A DNA stretch of 37,127 nucleotides from an uncultured Oscillospiraceae bacterium (GCA_947627745.1 CANQXH010000012.1:1-37127), one strand, 5' to 3'; shown: positions 11,839-21,546, counted from the stretch's first letter. Program-made: numbers and translations. Notes: generated from the sequence alone by a model not told the origin.

Positions 11839-14144
11839 AAAAGAAGAAACCCGACTTGTTGACTATTGTTATCTATGGAGTTTTGGTAATTTTCGTCTTG
11901 TATTTCGCGGCAGGATTGGGAGCAACATTAGATTTGCTTACAGATGCAGAAACAGGAAAGATTGACTTTTCTGAGTTCGGCACGCAGTTTGAAAAGTCGC
12001 TCACGAACACAAATATGGTGTTTTCGCAAATAGCCAACTTCAACAGTAAGGCTTTCCAATTTACTTTGTTTGCCGCAGGCGGGATTGGCATATATGCGCT
12101 GATGAAATACACGTCAAGAAAGCGGCTACATCGCAAAGGCGTAGAACACGGCTCGGCTCGGTGGGCTACCGAAAAGGAAGAACGCAAACTTGCGGACGCG
12201 GACAAGAAAGGGAAAATTAATCCACCGACTGTTATTAAAAGCATTGACGGCGTGAACGAATTTACAACGGACAATAATATCCTGCTTACACAGGAAGTGC
12301 ATATGTCCCTTAATACACGGCAGCACCGTGAAAACCTTAATGTGCTTGTAATAGGCGGTTCGGGATCAGGTAAATCTCGTTTCTACGTCAAGCCAAACCT
12401 TATGCAGTTAAACACAAGCTATGTCGTGACTGACCCTAAAGGCGAATTGTTGCGCTCCTGCGGGTGGTTACTGAAAAATGCGGGATATGAAATCCGCGTA
12501 TTTAATCTTATAGATATGTCGCACAGCAACAACTACAATCCGTTTAACTATGTGTACGACCGCGACGGCAACGTGAACAAGTCGTATGTGCTGAAAATGG
12601 TAAACTGCTTGATGAAGAACACTAAGCAAGAGGGTGCGTCTGGCGGCGACCAGTTCTGGGACGACAGCACAAAAGCGTTGACGCTTGCTATTTCGTTCTA
12701 TCTCCTTGAAAATGCGGAGCTTGATGTGAAAGAGGTTAAGGCAGATTACATTAGGCAGAAAGAGGCATATTATGACCTTGTTGCGAGAAACTTCGCTCCC
12801 GAAAGTCTGGAAATGCAAAAGGAAATTATGGACGAGGCGGAGGAAAAGTACTTGAACGCCGAGAAGAAAGCTAAGAGCGATTGTAATTTCTGCCGTGTTA
12901 TGGAAGTAATGAAAATGGCTGAAATTTCCGAGCAGGACGATACGCTTGAGTCCCCGCTTGACGATTTAATGAATTATCACCGAACGCACTATGAGAATAG
13001 TATGGCTTGTATGTACTATGCGGACTTCAAGAAAGCTCCCGCCGAAACTGCTAAATCCATACTTATATCGGCGGCGGTTCGCTTTGCGGCGTTTGAATTG
13101 CCCGAAGTAGCTGATTTAACGCACATTGATAATATTCAACTCGATACTATGGGCGATAATAAAACGGCATTGTTTGTTATAATTCCGTCCTCGGACGCGA
13201 CGTTTAATTTTCTGGCGGCTATGATGTACACACAGTTGTTTGATACTCTTTACGACACCGCCAACTTTAAGTACGGCGGTCGGCTGCCTGTACACGTCCG
13301 CTGTTTGCTCGATGAGTTTGCCAACATTGGCACAATACCCGATTTCGATAAACTACTAGCGACGATGCGTTCTATGGAGATTTCCGCTAATATTATCATA
13401 CAGAATTTGGCGCAGTTAAAAAAAATGTATGATAAATCTTGGGAGATTGTCACAGGTAACTGCGACAGCCTTTTATTTTTGGGAGGTCAAGAGGCAAGCA
13501 CATTGGAGGCTATTTCCAAACAGCTTGGTAAGGAAACAATAGACGTTGTTTCACGCAACCGAACGCGCGGGGCTAAGAACAATTCTTCGAGCGAAAACAA
13601 CAGCATTATGGGTCGCGAACTAATGACACCGGACGAGCTGAAAGTAATGAAACCGAATGAGTGTGTGCTGATTGTTCGCGCGTTATATCCGTTCTATTGT
13701 CACAAGTTTGACATAGAAAAACACAATAATTATAAGTTCCTAGAAGATAGCAATCCAGATAATGCTTATCTGATAGATAATCTTATAACAGAAAAAGCAC
13801 CAACGCCTACTGATGATGATTTTCACGAGGAAATCGGCGGGGGTGATACACAGGGCAACTCTTGCGAATATGACGGAGAAAAGCCCGTTGCGGACGTTGA
13901 AGTCCCGCCCGATGAAGATGAAATCATTGAAAACAATGAAAAAGAGGCGGGAGATTTGGAAAATGAGTTCGTCGATAAAGAAAGCATTGCTAATGACAAA
14001 TACAGTGATAGCAATGCAGGAGAAATTTACAAGCAAGAAACGGAAAAACCTCTTGAATTTTCCGATGTACCGCAAAACAGCGAATATATCGACACATCTC
14101 GTTATGACAAACTAAGGCAGACAACAGGCGGTAAATACTTTTGA
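11835..14144 (+). CDS. VirD4/TraG-family type IV coupling ATPase
   Basis: Two N-terminal membrane helices (about 9-30 and 72-92) precede a cytoplasmic motor with Walker A GGSGSGKS (174-181), VVTDPKGELLR after it, and Walker B LLDEFANIG (Asp493-Glu494). This is the hexameric ATPase that brings the relaxase-DNA complex to the type IV channel. The C-terminal ~120 residues are acidic and low-complexity, a probable substrate- or partner-binding tail. Length (769 aa) is slightly above the usual ~600-700 aa because of that tail. It overlaps the preceding gene by 4 nt. Confidence 0.95.
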   Translation: MKKKKPDLLTIVIYGVLVIFVLYFAAGLGATLDLLTDAETGKIDFSEFGTQFEKSLTNTNMVFSQIANFNSKAFQFTLFAAGGIGIYALMKYTSRKRLHRKGVEHGSARWATEKEERKLADADKKGKINPPTVIKSIDGVNEFTTDNNILLTQEVHMSLNTRQHRENLNVLVIGGSGSGKSRFYVKPNLMQLNTSYVVTDPKGELLRSCGWLLKNAGYEIRVFNLIDMSHSNNYNPFNYVYDRDGNVNKSYVLKMVNCLMKNTKQEGASGGDQFWDDSTKALTLAISFYLLENAELDVKEVKADYIRQKEAYYDLVARNFAPESLEMQKEIMDEAEEKYLNAEKKAKSDCNFCRVMEVMKMAEISEQDDTLESPLDDLMNYHRTHYENSMACMYYADFKKAPAETAKSILISAAVRFAAFELPEVADLTHIDNIQLDTMGDNKTALFVIIPSSDATFNFLAAMMYTQLFDTLYDTANFKYGGRLPVHVRCLLDEFANIGTIPDFDKLLATMRSMEISANIIIQNLAQLKKMYDKSWEIVTGNCDSLLFLGGQEASTLEAISKQLGKETIDVVSRNRTRGAKNNSSSENNSIMGRELMTPDELKVMKPNECVLIVRALYPFYCHKFDIEKHNNYKFLEDSNPDNAYLIDNLITEKAPTPTDDDFHEEIGGGDTQGNSCEYDGEKPVADVEVPPDEDEIIENNEKEAGDLENEFVDKESIANDKYSDSNAGEIYKQETEKPLEFSDVPQNSEYIDTSRYDKLRQTTGGKYF

Positions 14145-14253
14145 TGTTTCCGTAGTTTGGCTTTGAAATGTACGAATTAAAAGAGTAAGACGAAATAGAG
14201 ATGAATACTTAACGAATACTGTTTGATTTGACGAATACACCCCTAAATTCAGA

Positions 14254-14283
14254 AATAATCGCGTTGGGCGATTATTATATTTT
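14254..14283 (+). terminator. Hairpin with T-rich tail before the Maff2 gene
   Basis: AATAATCG/CGATTATT (14254-14261 with 14269-14276), then a T-rich run with interspersed A. It sits 9 nt before the next ribosome-binding site, so it may act as a partial terminator or attenuator between the coupling protein and the channel genes. The rest of the 164-nt gap has three GAATAC repeats and no clear promoter. Confidence 0.5.
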
Positions 14284-14308
14284 ATTTTCCTATAGGAGGG
14301 TATTCATT

Positions 14309-14740
14309 ATGGAAAGAATTGAAAAAGCCGCGATAATCGCGGAAAGTGAGCAGGACAAGTCTTTGGGTGCAAAGCTGAAGAAGAAAATGTCGGTTTTGAA
14401 CGCAAAGCGCAAGAAGATTATTGCCTCGGTATCGACCGCAGCAACAATGTGGATGTTGTCGGCGGCAACTGCGTTTGCAGACGGCGAAGGCGGTGGAGGC
14501 GGCGAAGGCGGCGGTATGGATACGACTGTAGGCTCTGACCAGTTCTACTCCGTTATTAACTTCTTTGGGACGTGGCTTGGGCGTATTGGCTTGGTGGTTG
14601 GCTTTGTCGGTGCGGTAATGTTCGGTCTTGCAATCAAGAACGACGACGCGGACGCGAAAACCCGTGGACTTATGACGTTGGCATCTGGGTTCGTGGTATT
14701 TGCAATCACCAAAGCAATTAGTTTCTTTATGAGTACATAA
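14309..14740 (+). CDS. Maff2-family small membrane protein
   Basis: AGGAGGG (14295-14301) chooses the ATG at 14309 over an upstream in-frame ATG. The 143-aa protein has a basic N-terminal region with a hydrophobic segment ending in AFADGEGGGG (a signal-like stretch), then two membrane helices (FFGTWLGRIGLVVGFVGAVM and LASGFVVFAITKAISFFM) with a DDADAKTRG loop. This is the Maff2 protein found between VirD4 and TrbL-like genes in Tn1549-like elements; position and two-helix layout suggest a VirB2/TrbC-like channel subunit. Confidence 0.85.
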   Translation: MERIEKAAIIAESEQDKSLGAKLKKKMSVLNAKRKKIIASVSTAATMWMLSAATAFADGEGGGGGEGGGMDTTVGSDQFYSVINFFGTWLGRIGLVVGFVGAVMFGLAIKNDDADAKTRGLMTLASGFVVFAITKAISFFMST

Positions 14741-14768
14741 TATCACGGTCACGTTCCACATACGAGTA

Positions 14769-14796
14769 CAAGCGGCGATTTATCGCCGCTTGTTTT
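14769..14796 (+). terminator. Intrinsic terminator / attenuator
   Basis: An 11-bp perfect stem CAAGCGGCGAT/ATCGCCGCTTG with a 2-nt apex (a larger loop in practice), then four Ts. It sits between the abundant small membrane protein gene and the rest of the channel genes, an arrangement that lets a pilin-like protein be made in excess. Confidence 0.8.
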
Positions 14797-14821
14797 CGTT
14801 ATGGAAAGGAGGTAATATGCG

Positions 14822-15964
14822 GTGAATGTTGGTATTCTGATGTCCGTATCTATTGGGTCGTGGGCGGCTGTCGCGTCCCAGATTGAAAAGGCAATCAAAT
14901 CCATTAATGAAATGTTTCAACAGTTCTTTGCGTTTATAACTGACACAGAAATCTATGACAACATAATGAAAAGTATTCCTGAAGATATAAAAAGCACCGT
15001 TGCAGCTACTGCGTTGTCTTTAGCTGTATTGCTGTTTTTTGTTAATTTTTTGGGTAAAACTATGAACTTGCAATGGGTAACTTGGGAAAATGTCCTAATG
15101 CTTGTCTTGCAGCTTGTTCTGGCTAAAGTCGTTATACAGAATGCCGAACCAATAATGGGGGCTATTCAAAAGACATTTTCTTCAATGGTTGGCGAGGTTA
15201 AAGAAATCGAGTTTATCCCACACGCCGACGCGAATTATCAATCTAATGTGTCGGTAGAGGAAGTTTTTAAGGCAATCCAAGAGAACGATACCGAGAAACT
15301 TGCAACTCTTCTTGAACAAAATCAGGCAAATAGTGGCGCGTTGGTAGGAGAGCTTACAGCAAACCCCGCTCCCAAAAACAGAGAGCGGATTTCTGTTACC
15401 GGTCGTGCAGGCGCGGTGTTCTTGTGGTTTGGAGATAAATTTCAATCGTCTACATTGAATGTGCCTACTTCATATTTTTATTTTCTGGACAAAGACGATG
15501 CGGCTATTGCATATATTGACGGTCTTTATGAAGCTGGGATACGCGAAGACAAAGTTACTTTTGACGTGAAAACAGAAACGTGGGATTTCTCGCCTGTTAT
15601 GGCGGCGATTGGCGTTTTTGTCAATTCGTTTTTGATGAAATGTATCTTGATTGTCGCTCTTGTTATGATGATTTCAAGGTTTATGTGGCTTGCGGTGTAC
15701 ACCGTAGCCGCACCGTTGCCTTTAGCGACATTCGCAAGCGATGAAACAAAGGAAATCGGAAAGAGTTTTCTGAAATCCTATGTTGGAGTTTGCCTGCACG
15801 CAATGGTTATGGTTATAATCTGTACGTCGTTTAGTGCCGTTACAACTTCTATAACAAGTGTTACCACGTTAGGAGGATTTGTTGGGCTAATAAAGACGTT
15901 TGCGTTTGGCGGGCTTGTGATGAAGTCCGAAAGCGTATCTAACAAGATATGCGGCGCGATGTAA
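14822..15964 (+). CDS. TrbL/VirB6-like channel membrane protein
   Basis: The start is GTG, eight nt after AAAGGAGG (the nearby ATG at 14817 stops after two codons). The protein is a polytopic membrane protein: helices near 58-76 and 90-110, a soluble ~130-residue loop, then a cluster of helices from about 265 to the end (MKCILIVALVMMISRFMWLA). A conserved APLPLATFA segment and the order Maff2-this-PrgI-VirB4 identify the TrbL/VirB6-like inner-membrane component of the conjugation channel. Confidence 0.88.
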   Translation: MNVGILMSVSIGSWAAVASQIEKAIKSINEMFQQFFAFITDTEIYDNIMKSIPEDIKSTVAATALSLAVLLFFVNFLGKTMNLQWVTWENVLMLVLQLVLAKVVIQNAEPIMGAIQKTFSSMVGEVKEIEFIPHADANYQSNVSVEEVFKAIQENDTEKLATLLEQNQANSGALVGELTANPAPKNRERISVTGRAGAVFLWFGDKFQSSTLNVPTSYFYFLDKDDAAIAYIDGLYEAGIREDKVTFDVKTETWDFSPVMAAIGVFVNSFLMKCILIVALVMMISRFMWLAVYTVAAPLPLATFASDETKEIGKSFLKSYVGVCLHAMVMVIICTSFSAVTTSITSVTTLGGFVGLIKTFAFGGLVMKSESVSNKICGAM

Positions 15965-15977
15965 GGGAGGCTGAAAT

Positions 15978-16451
15978 ATGATTGAAATAAAAATCCCTAA
16001 AGAAATAACGGAATACAAAGAAAAATTCCTTTTCGGGCTGACCGTAAGGCAATGTATCTCTGTTGCGGTAGCTTTGGGGATATGTATTCCGCTATACATT
16101 TTCGGGAAGAAGTTTTTGGGTGACGATATTGTAAGTTGGCTTGTATTGCTTATTGCAGTACCTGTCTTTGGCTTTGGGTTCATAAAATATAACGGTATGA
16201 CGTTCGAGCGTCTTGTAGCCGTGATTTTCAGACAGAAATTTCGTGAACCGCAGAAACGCATATATGTAGATATGCCCGTTTTCTATGATTGGCGTAACGA
16301 GATTATCGAAAATGAAATTGCACGGCAAACCGCCGTCAAACGCAGAGCTGCTAGGTTGGCGAAAAGCAAGACCGCAAACAAGTCATTGACGCAGGAAAAC
16401 GGTGTTACATATAACACCGTTTCCTTGCAAAAACGAAAGAAAGAGGTTTGA
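15978..16451 (+). CDS. PrgI-family protein carrying an in-frame palindrome
   Basis: The typical PrgI layout is present: an N-terminal IPKEITEYKEKFLFGLTVRQ, two membrane helices (about 28-43 and 49-66), then a conserved FERLVAVIFRQKF segment. It is a small VirB3-like partner of the VirB4 ATPase. GGGAGG lies upstream. The C-terminal tail contains NGVTYNTV, encoded by palindrome copy P7. As most of the family ends near KRRAARLAK-type sequences, the last ~20 residues look like an insertion tolerated in a disordered tail. It overlaps or abuts the VirB4 gene. Confidence 0.88.
   Translation: MIEIKIPKEITEYKEKFLFGLTVRQCISVAVALGICIPLYIFGKKFLGDDIVSWLVLLIAVPVFGFGFIKYNGMTFERLVAVIFRQKFREPQKRIYVDMPVFYDWRNEIIENEIARQTAVKRRAARLAKSKTANKSLTQENGVTYNTVSLQKRKKEV
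16401..16418 (+). repeat. Palindrome copy P7 inside the PrgI gene
   Basis: GGTGTTACATATAACACC flanked by AAAAC and GTTT, read in the GVTYNT frame. There are only two Ts after GT before C, so it would be a weak terminator at best. Confidence 0.9.
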
Positions 16452-16453
16452 CA

Positions 16454-18853
16454 ATGAAAACGAAAACTAACGCTACTAACGCGAAAGAATTGGATAAACA
16501 GCGGCTTGCCAAGCAGAAAAAGCCCTCGTCAAGCAACAGAAAGTCCAAAAAGAAGTTAGAAGTTCGCAAAATAGCAAAATCCACGCAGGACACGCTCCCT
16601 TATGAGCGCGTTTGCAGTTCATATATTTTTGAGGTATCGAAAAACCATTACTCAAAAACGTATTCATTTACAGATATTTGCTATTCTGCCGCCGATAACG
16701 AGGAGCAGGAGCGAATTTTTCTAGCTTACGGGGATTTGCTCAATTCGTTTGACACGTCCGATGATGTACAGATAACATTACATAACAATGTTATCAACCG
16801 CAAAGAGTTTGAGGCAAAAATCACTTTGCCGCATACTAATGACGGATTTGACGAATACCGCGACGAATACAACAATATGCTCCGCGAGAAAATGGAGCAG
16901 GGGCAGAACGGTATCAGCACTAAGAAATATCTCACGCTTACTGTGACGGCTGTAGATGTTGAGGAGGCTAAACAGAAGTTCACGTCCCGTGAAATGTATA
17001 TGCGAACGTGCTTTCAAAAGCTCCAAAGCGAATTTACGCCGTTAAAGTCCAACGAGCGTATTCGTATTCTTACGGATATATTTCGCGGAGCAAATCAAGA
17101 GGTTCGCCCGATTTCGTCCTCGGAATTTAAGCGCGGCGCGGAAAAATCCTTGTGCTGTCCCGATTATTTCGAGTTTAAAAAGGATTATTTCCTTTTCGGC
17201 AACAAATTCGCGCGAATGATATACATAAAGCAATTGCCGAGTTCGCTTTCCGACAATCTTCTGACGGAGTTGTGCGAAATGACCTTGCCGATGATTGCAA
17301 CTGTAAACATTGCGCCCGTAGACCCTGCGGACGCTATTAAAATAGTAAAGCGGCAACTTACGAGTATGCGGTCAAACAAGCTCGCCAAAGAAAAGAAAGC
17401 AGCACAGCACGGTGTATTTACGGAAGTAATCTCCGACGACCTCAAAACGTCAATCGAGGAGGGCGAAGAACTTCTTAGCGATTTGCAAAGCAAGAACCAG
17501 AAGATGTTTCTCGTTAACGTTGTGGTGATGATTATGGCAGATAGTTATGACGAACTCACAAGCAGCACCGAAAAGGCAGAGGCGGTTTTCCGCAAGCACG
17601 TTTGTACGACAACACGAGCTGCATATCAGCAAGAGGACGCGCTGTCCTGTTGTTTGCCGCTCGGAAATTCATCGCGCCTGCCGATACGCAGAACGCTGAC
17701 GACAGAGAGCGCGAGTGTTTTCCTGCCGTTTAATTCAAAGGAATTATCACAGAACGGCGGATTCTACTACGGACTTAATTCCATTACGAATAATCTTGTG
17801 GTATTTGACCGTTGTTCGCTGTCTAATGCTAACGGATTTATATTGGGTTGCCCCGGTTCGGGTAAGTCTTTTGCCGCAAAACGCGAGATAGTAAACGCTA
17901 TTCTAGGCACGAACGACGAAATAATAATAATCGACCCCGAACGCGAATACACCACGCTTGCACAGAACTTCGGAGGAGAGGTTGTATTCGTATCAGAAAA
18001 CAGTCAGTCACATCTTAACCCGCTTGAAATATCAATGGCAGAATACGAGGCGGGAGAAGATGTCATTTCGGGGAAATACAACTTTTTCCTGTCGTTTTTT
18101 GAAACGATTATGGGCAAACAAGGTATTTCCGCTGAACAGAAAACAATCATTGACAACTGCCTGCACGAGGTTTATCGCGAGTTTCTAATGGGTAACACAA
18201 CGGAAATGCCTACACTTCGCGATTATTACGACGTTTTGTGCAGACAGACATCAGAGGACGGCAAAACGCTTGCAATGTCGCTAGAATTGTACGTAAATGG
18301 GTCAATGAGAACGTTCTCCTACAAATCAAACGTCGATATTAATAATCGTATAGTTGTTTACGATATTAAGGACTTGGGCAAGCAATTAAAACCGCTGGGA
18401 ATGATGGTTGTCCTTGAAAACCTGTGGGACGCGATTGTTAAAAACCGCTCTCGCGGTATTAGGACGCGTATTTATATCGATGAGATATATCTGCTTTTCC
18501 AAAGCGAACAGTCCTCGAACTTCCTCTTTGAACTGTATAAACGCGCTAGAAAGTGGGGCGGTATTCCTACGGGGATAACGCAAAACGTTGAGGACTTGCT
18601 GAAATCCGACACAGCGCGGTCTATGCTCTCAAATTCGGAGTTTATTCTTATGCTTAATCAGGCTGCGAGTGACCGTGAACAGCTTGCGCGGTTGCTTAAA
18701 ATTTCCGATACGATGATGAATTTTGTTTCGGGTGCGCCTGCGGGTTCGGGACTTATCCATTGCGGTCAGCAAAACGGGTCGCTACCGTTTAAAGACGACT
18801 TCCCGACGAACACTAAGCTCTACCGAATGATGACAACAAAGTTTGGAGAGTAA
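16454..18853 (+). CDS. VirB4/TraE conjugation ATPase
   Basis: A 799-aa ATPase with Walker A GCPGSGKS (465-472) and Walker B IYIDEIYLLF (Asp676-Glu677), preceded by the usual VirB4 N-terminal domain. The sequence between includes FFYG-type substrate-handling motifs (NGGFYYGLNSITNNLVVFD) and TPTGITQNVEDLL-like downstream helices. VirB4 powers assembly and transport of the type IV secretion channel at the inner membrane. The ATG at 16454 is chosen; a TTG two codons upstream is possible. Its 5' end follows the PrgI stop without a gap, so the two are coupled. Confidence 0.95.
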   Translation: MKTKTNATNAKELDKQRLAKQKKPSSSNRKSKKKLEVRKIAKSTQDTLPYERVCSSYIFEVSKNHYSKTYSFTDICYSAADNEEQERIFLAYGDLLNSFDTSDDVQITLHNNVINRKEFEAKITLPHTNDGFDEYRDEYNNMLREKMEQGQNGISTKKYLTLTVTAVDVEEAKQKFTSREMYMRTCFQKLQSEFTPLKSNERIRILTDIFRGANQEVRPISSSEFKRGAEKSLCCPDYFEFKKDYFLFGNKFARMIYIKQLPSSLSDNLLTELCEMTLPMIATVNIAPVDPADAIKIVKRQLTSMRSNKLAKEKKAAQHGVFTEVISDDLKTSIEEGEELLSDLQSKNQKMFLVNVVVMIMADSYDELTSSTEKAEAVFRKHVCTTTRAAYQQEDALSCCLPLGNSSRLPIRRTLTTESASVFLPFNSKELSQNGGFYYGLNSITNNLVVFDRCSLSNANGFILGCPGSGKSFAAKREIVNAILGTNDEIIIIDPEREYTTLAQNFGGEVVFVSENSQSHLNPLEISMAEYEAGEDVISGKYNFFLSFFETIMGKQGISAEQKTIIDNCLHEVYREFLMGNTTEMPTLRDYYDVLCRQTSEDGKTLAMSLELYVNGSMRTFSYKSNVDINNRIVVYDIKDLGKQLKPLGMMVVLENLWDAIVKNRSRGIRTRIYIDEIYLLFQSEQSSNFLFELYKRARKWGGIPTGITQNVEDLLKSDTARSMLSNSEFILMLNQAASDREQLARLLKISDTMMNFVSGAPAGSGLIHCGQQNGSLPFKDDFPTNTKLYRMMTTKFGE

Positions 18854-18902
18854 ACAGTAAGCCTGCGTTAAAAATATACGACAGAATTGAGGTGATGTAT
18901 GC

Positions 18903-20876
18903 TTGAAAGTGGAAATGGAAATGGAACATAAAATTGAAAAATCTGTTCGGAAAACAAACGTGGGTATCAGTAAAAGTGCAACGGCTCTTGACGGAGCTGC
19001 AAAAGGCACTTCTGTCGCGAAGAAAGCAGGCGGCGCAGCGGTAAAAACAGGCGGCAAAATTGTTTCGGCTGTTTCATCGGCGGCAGACAAGGTTGTCGAC
19101 AGCGTTGATAACGACGTTGTGCAGTTGGCAAATAAAAGTATGCACGTCGCATCACAAACCGTGAAATTGGGCGGGAAAGTTGTTAAAACGACCGGCAAAC
19201 TAACATTTAAGTCAATAAAACTGAGTTCTGCGGTTGTCCGTAAAATCAGGGACAGGAAGCGCACGCTGAAAGTCAAGACAAGCAAGCTCCACAAGTTGGA
19301 AAAGGCGGCGGCGGTCGGAGGGAAAACCGTAATGACTGCGGCAAAAGCAGCGAAAAAGGGCGTGCGAATGACAGGCTCTGCCGTGGATAAAGCCTCGGAA
19401 GTGCTTGAAAAAACAGATAACGATGCCGCGCTATTCGCCAAAAAAGCATACGATGTCGCGCGAACAGGCGGGGCAATCACTTATAAGGTCGGAAAAACGG
19501 TCGGTAAAGCAACATATCGCACGGGAAAAACGCTCTTTACGAAGAAAGGGCGCAGGAAGTTGGTTAAATCCGTACAGCGCAAGGTGAACACCGCCAAACG
19601 AACCGTGCATAATGTCCGAAAAGTCGCGAAAACCGCCGTTAAAGCGGCTAAATATGTTGCGAAACTTGCGGCGAAAGCCGCAAAACTAGCCGTCAAAGCT
19701 GTGGTGAAACTAGTTAAATTGTTTATATCACTTCTTCCTTGGAGCGGTATTGTGGTTGGCGTTGTTGTGCTGTTGATGATTGTACCTCAAGTAATAGTAG
19801 CTGTAGTCAGCGAAGAAGAGGAAAAGGCGCAGGCAGGTATAGCAGGCGCAAACGGCACGACCGCAGAAATGTACGAAAATCTGGAACAATTTGAGGAATT
19901 TTTTTCGGAAGTAGCAGAAGAACAGGTGGTTGACCCTTTGAAAGATTTGGTAGAGAAGTTCTGCGGAGCGTCTGCAACAGAAGAAAGCGACACGTCCGAC
20001 AGCGAGGAAACGTCCGAAGATGAGGACAGCGAAACCACTTCCGACAGCGACACATCAGACGAGGAAACATCAGATGATGAAAGCGAGGAAAGCGAGAGTG
20101 CGGACATTCTCAGATTTAACGGCGCGGTCTATTATCCCGCAAGCGGGTATGCAGATACCGTAAACAAGCTGATTGCCGATTATGTCAGCAGCAGCACGTC
20201 AAGAGAGCGTTTTGTAACGTTTCTATCGGTTATGAAAGTCTTAGAAGAAAAAGGAACAGGCAAGCAGTCAGACACCTTTACTAAAGATGATTTCACGCTA
20301 TTGTTTGGCGGGTTAAACGAAAACGAATGTAAATACGGCGATAACACATTCCCAACATTTTTCATCAAAACTTCTGCTACATCAAATAACGGCACTTGTC
20401 CTCAAGAGAATTGTCAGACAGAATATCGGGACGGCTGTTCGTGCGGCGGCTATGAGGAAGTAGAAGATGAAGATACGGGGGAAACGACGGAAGTTCCCGT
20501 CTGCGACGGACATCCGTATTGTACGCACGACCATACGGTGCTGACGATTACGCTGAAAACGGTTGAGGAGAGTTATTCCGACAAGTCAATTGCTGAAATA
20601 TATGACTTTAACAGCGATGACGAATACCGTTTTAATATGTTTATGGATTACATAGACCAACTTATCTCCGAAATGGAGCAGGAAAAAGCAAAGGAAGATA
20701 CATCTTATGTGTTCGACCCGACGTACACTCCCGACACATCAGACAGTGATGAAAGCGATGCAGGAACATATGTTCCGAACGACAAGTTCAGCGTATACGC
20801 TACAGATATGATGCTGATAGCAGTGCTTGTGGTTTCAATGATATTCCTCGGTTTACGGAAAAAGAGAGGAGGGTGA
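18903..20876 (+). CDS. CD1108-like conjugation membrane protein lacking a visible wall hydrolase
   Basis: GAGGTG (18888-18893) fits a TTG start; the two ATGs closer by run into stops. Residues 1-270 are Ala/Lys/Val-rich and strongly basic. A membrane helix (about 281-301, VVGVVVLLMIVPQVIVAVV) follows, then an acidic Ser/Asp/Glu linker (about 360-400), a globular part with a Cys/His-rich insert (CPQENC, CSCGG, CDGHPYCTHDH) and a C-terminal membrane helix (about 632-650). The position after VirB4 and the basic N-terminus fit the CD1108 family, which commonly ends in an NlpC/P60 or lysozyme domain that opens the cell wall. No such catalytic motif is seen here. Confidence 0.7.
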   Translation: MKVEMEMEHKIEKSVRKTNVGISKSATALDGAAKGTSVAKKAGGAAVKTGGKIVSAVSSAADKVVDSVDNDVVQLANKSMHVASQTVKLGGKVVKTTGKLTFKSIKLSSAVVRKIRDRKRTLKVKTSKLHKLEKAAAVGGKTVMTAAKAAKKGVRMTGSAVDKASEVLEKTDNDAALFAKKAYDVARTGGAITYKVGKTVGKATYRTGKTLFTKKGRRKLVKSVQRKVNTAKRTVHNVRKVAKTAVKAAKYVAKLAAKAAKLAVKAVVKLVKLFISLLPWSGIVVGVVVLLMIVPQVIVAVVSEEEEKAQAGIAGANGTTAEMYENLEQFEEFFSEVAEEQVVDPLKDLVEKFCGASATEESDTSDSEETSEDEDSETTSDSDTSDEETSDDESEESESADILRFNGAVYYPASGYADTVNKLIADYVSSSTSRERFVTFLSVMKVLEEKGTGKQSDTFTKDDFTLLFGGLNENECKYGDNTFPTFFIKTSATSNNGTCPQENCQTEYRDGCSCGGYEEVEDEDTGETTEVPVCDGHPYCTHDHTVLTITLKTVEESYSDKSIAEIYDFNSDDEYRFNMFMDYIDQLISEMEQEKAKEDTSYVFDPTYTPDTSDSDESDAGTYVPNDKFSVYATDMMLIAVLVVSMIFLGLRKKRGG

Positions 20877-20878
20877 CA

Positions 20879-21199
20879 ATGGCAAACCCGTTTAAACGTT
20901 TCGGCGAGTACTTCGCAGCGAAAAGCGTTAAGCAGAAGATTTTGTTTATAATTGGCGTATTGCTGCTTGCGGTTTTTGTGTTTTTCTTTATCAAGGGCAA
21001 TTTCTTTGATAATCACGCGAAAAGCACAGAAACAAGTTACAGCACATCGCAGGACGGCGCAAGCAGCGGTGACGAAACACAGGCGGAGCAATCTCCGCCA
21101 AAATTCCGCATCAATTTCTTTGATGTCGGGATTGTAGTAATAGTGATTATACTTTTCGTGATACACAAAATTCGCGAAAAGCAGAAATTCAGGAGGTAA
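20879..21199 (+). CDS. Small two-helix membrane protein of the conjugation module
   Basis: The ATG follows GGAGGGTGA, which overlaps the previous stop, so the two genes are coupled. The 106-aa protein has two helices (about 21-40, ILFIIGVLLLAVFVFFF, and 80-97, DVGIVVIVIILFVIH) separated by a Ser/Thr/Glu-rich loop. I recognise no specific family. It probably accompanies the preceding CD1108-like protein in the envelope. Confidence 0.7.
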   Translation: MANPFKRFGEYFAAKSVKQKILFIIGVLLLAVFVFFFIKGNFFDNHAKSTETSYSTSQDGASSGDETQAEQSPPKFRINFFDVGIVVIVIILFVIHKIREKQKFRR

Positions 21200-21207
21200 C
21201 CATCTAT

Positions 21208-21546
21208 ATGAATACGGAAAGAACAATACGGCTGTCTGAGAAACTCAAAGTTAAACAGAATGCGATTATTAAGACTGCCGAAAGACAGGAAAAGCTGAAA
21301 AGCGAAGTTGCAGCGCTGAAAGAAGAAATTCGTCGGGTATCTCGCGACGAATTAGGGGACTTTCTCGAAAAAAACGGAGTATCGTTTGAGGAAGTCCGCG
21401 AGGCTGTGAAAAACGGGCTTTTTCGTAAAGAGGAACAGACAGAGAACACGTCTGAGAACGGTGTTACATATAACACCGTTGACGAGCTTGTCGAAAAGGT
21501 CGAAGAAACCGAAAGTAAGGAGAGTGTGGAAAATGAAGAAACGTGA
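21208..21546 (+). CDS. DUF4315-like coiled-coil protein with palindrome-encoded tail
   Basis: The first ~78 residues match the short DUF4315 pattern common in Tn1549-like elements: a coiled coil (LKSEVAALKEEIRRVSRDEL), then GVSFEEVREAVKNGLF. AGGAGG (21190-21195) sets the start. After this the protein has NGVTYNTV (from palindrome P8) and an acidic Glu/Ser-rich tail, so the family's usual ~85-aa length is exceeded by the added region. It overlaps the next gene by 14 nt. Confidence 0.75.
   Translation: MNTERTIRLSEKLKVKQNAIIKTAERQEKLKSEVAALKEEIRRVSRDELGDFLEKNGVSFEEVREAVKNGLFRKEEQTENTSENGVTYNTVDELVEKVEETESKESVENEET
21460..21477 (+). repeat. Palindrome copy P8 inside the DUF4315-like gene
   Basis: GGTGTTACATATAACACC in the NGVTYNT frame, located after the conserved domain. 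It is followed by GTTGACG, with no T-tract. Confidence 0.9.

Noticed and set aside
14145-14308. Possible promoter at TTGACG (14228) with GAATAC repeats
   Set aside because: No acceptable -10 at 16-18 nt; the region is better described by the hairpin before the Maff2 gene.
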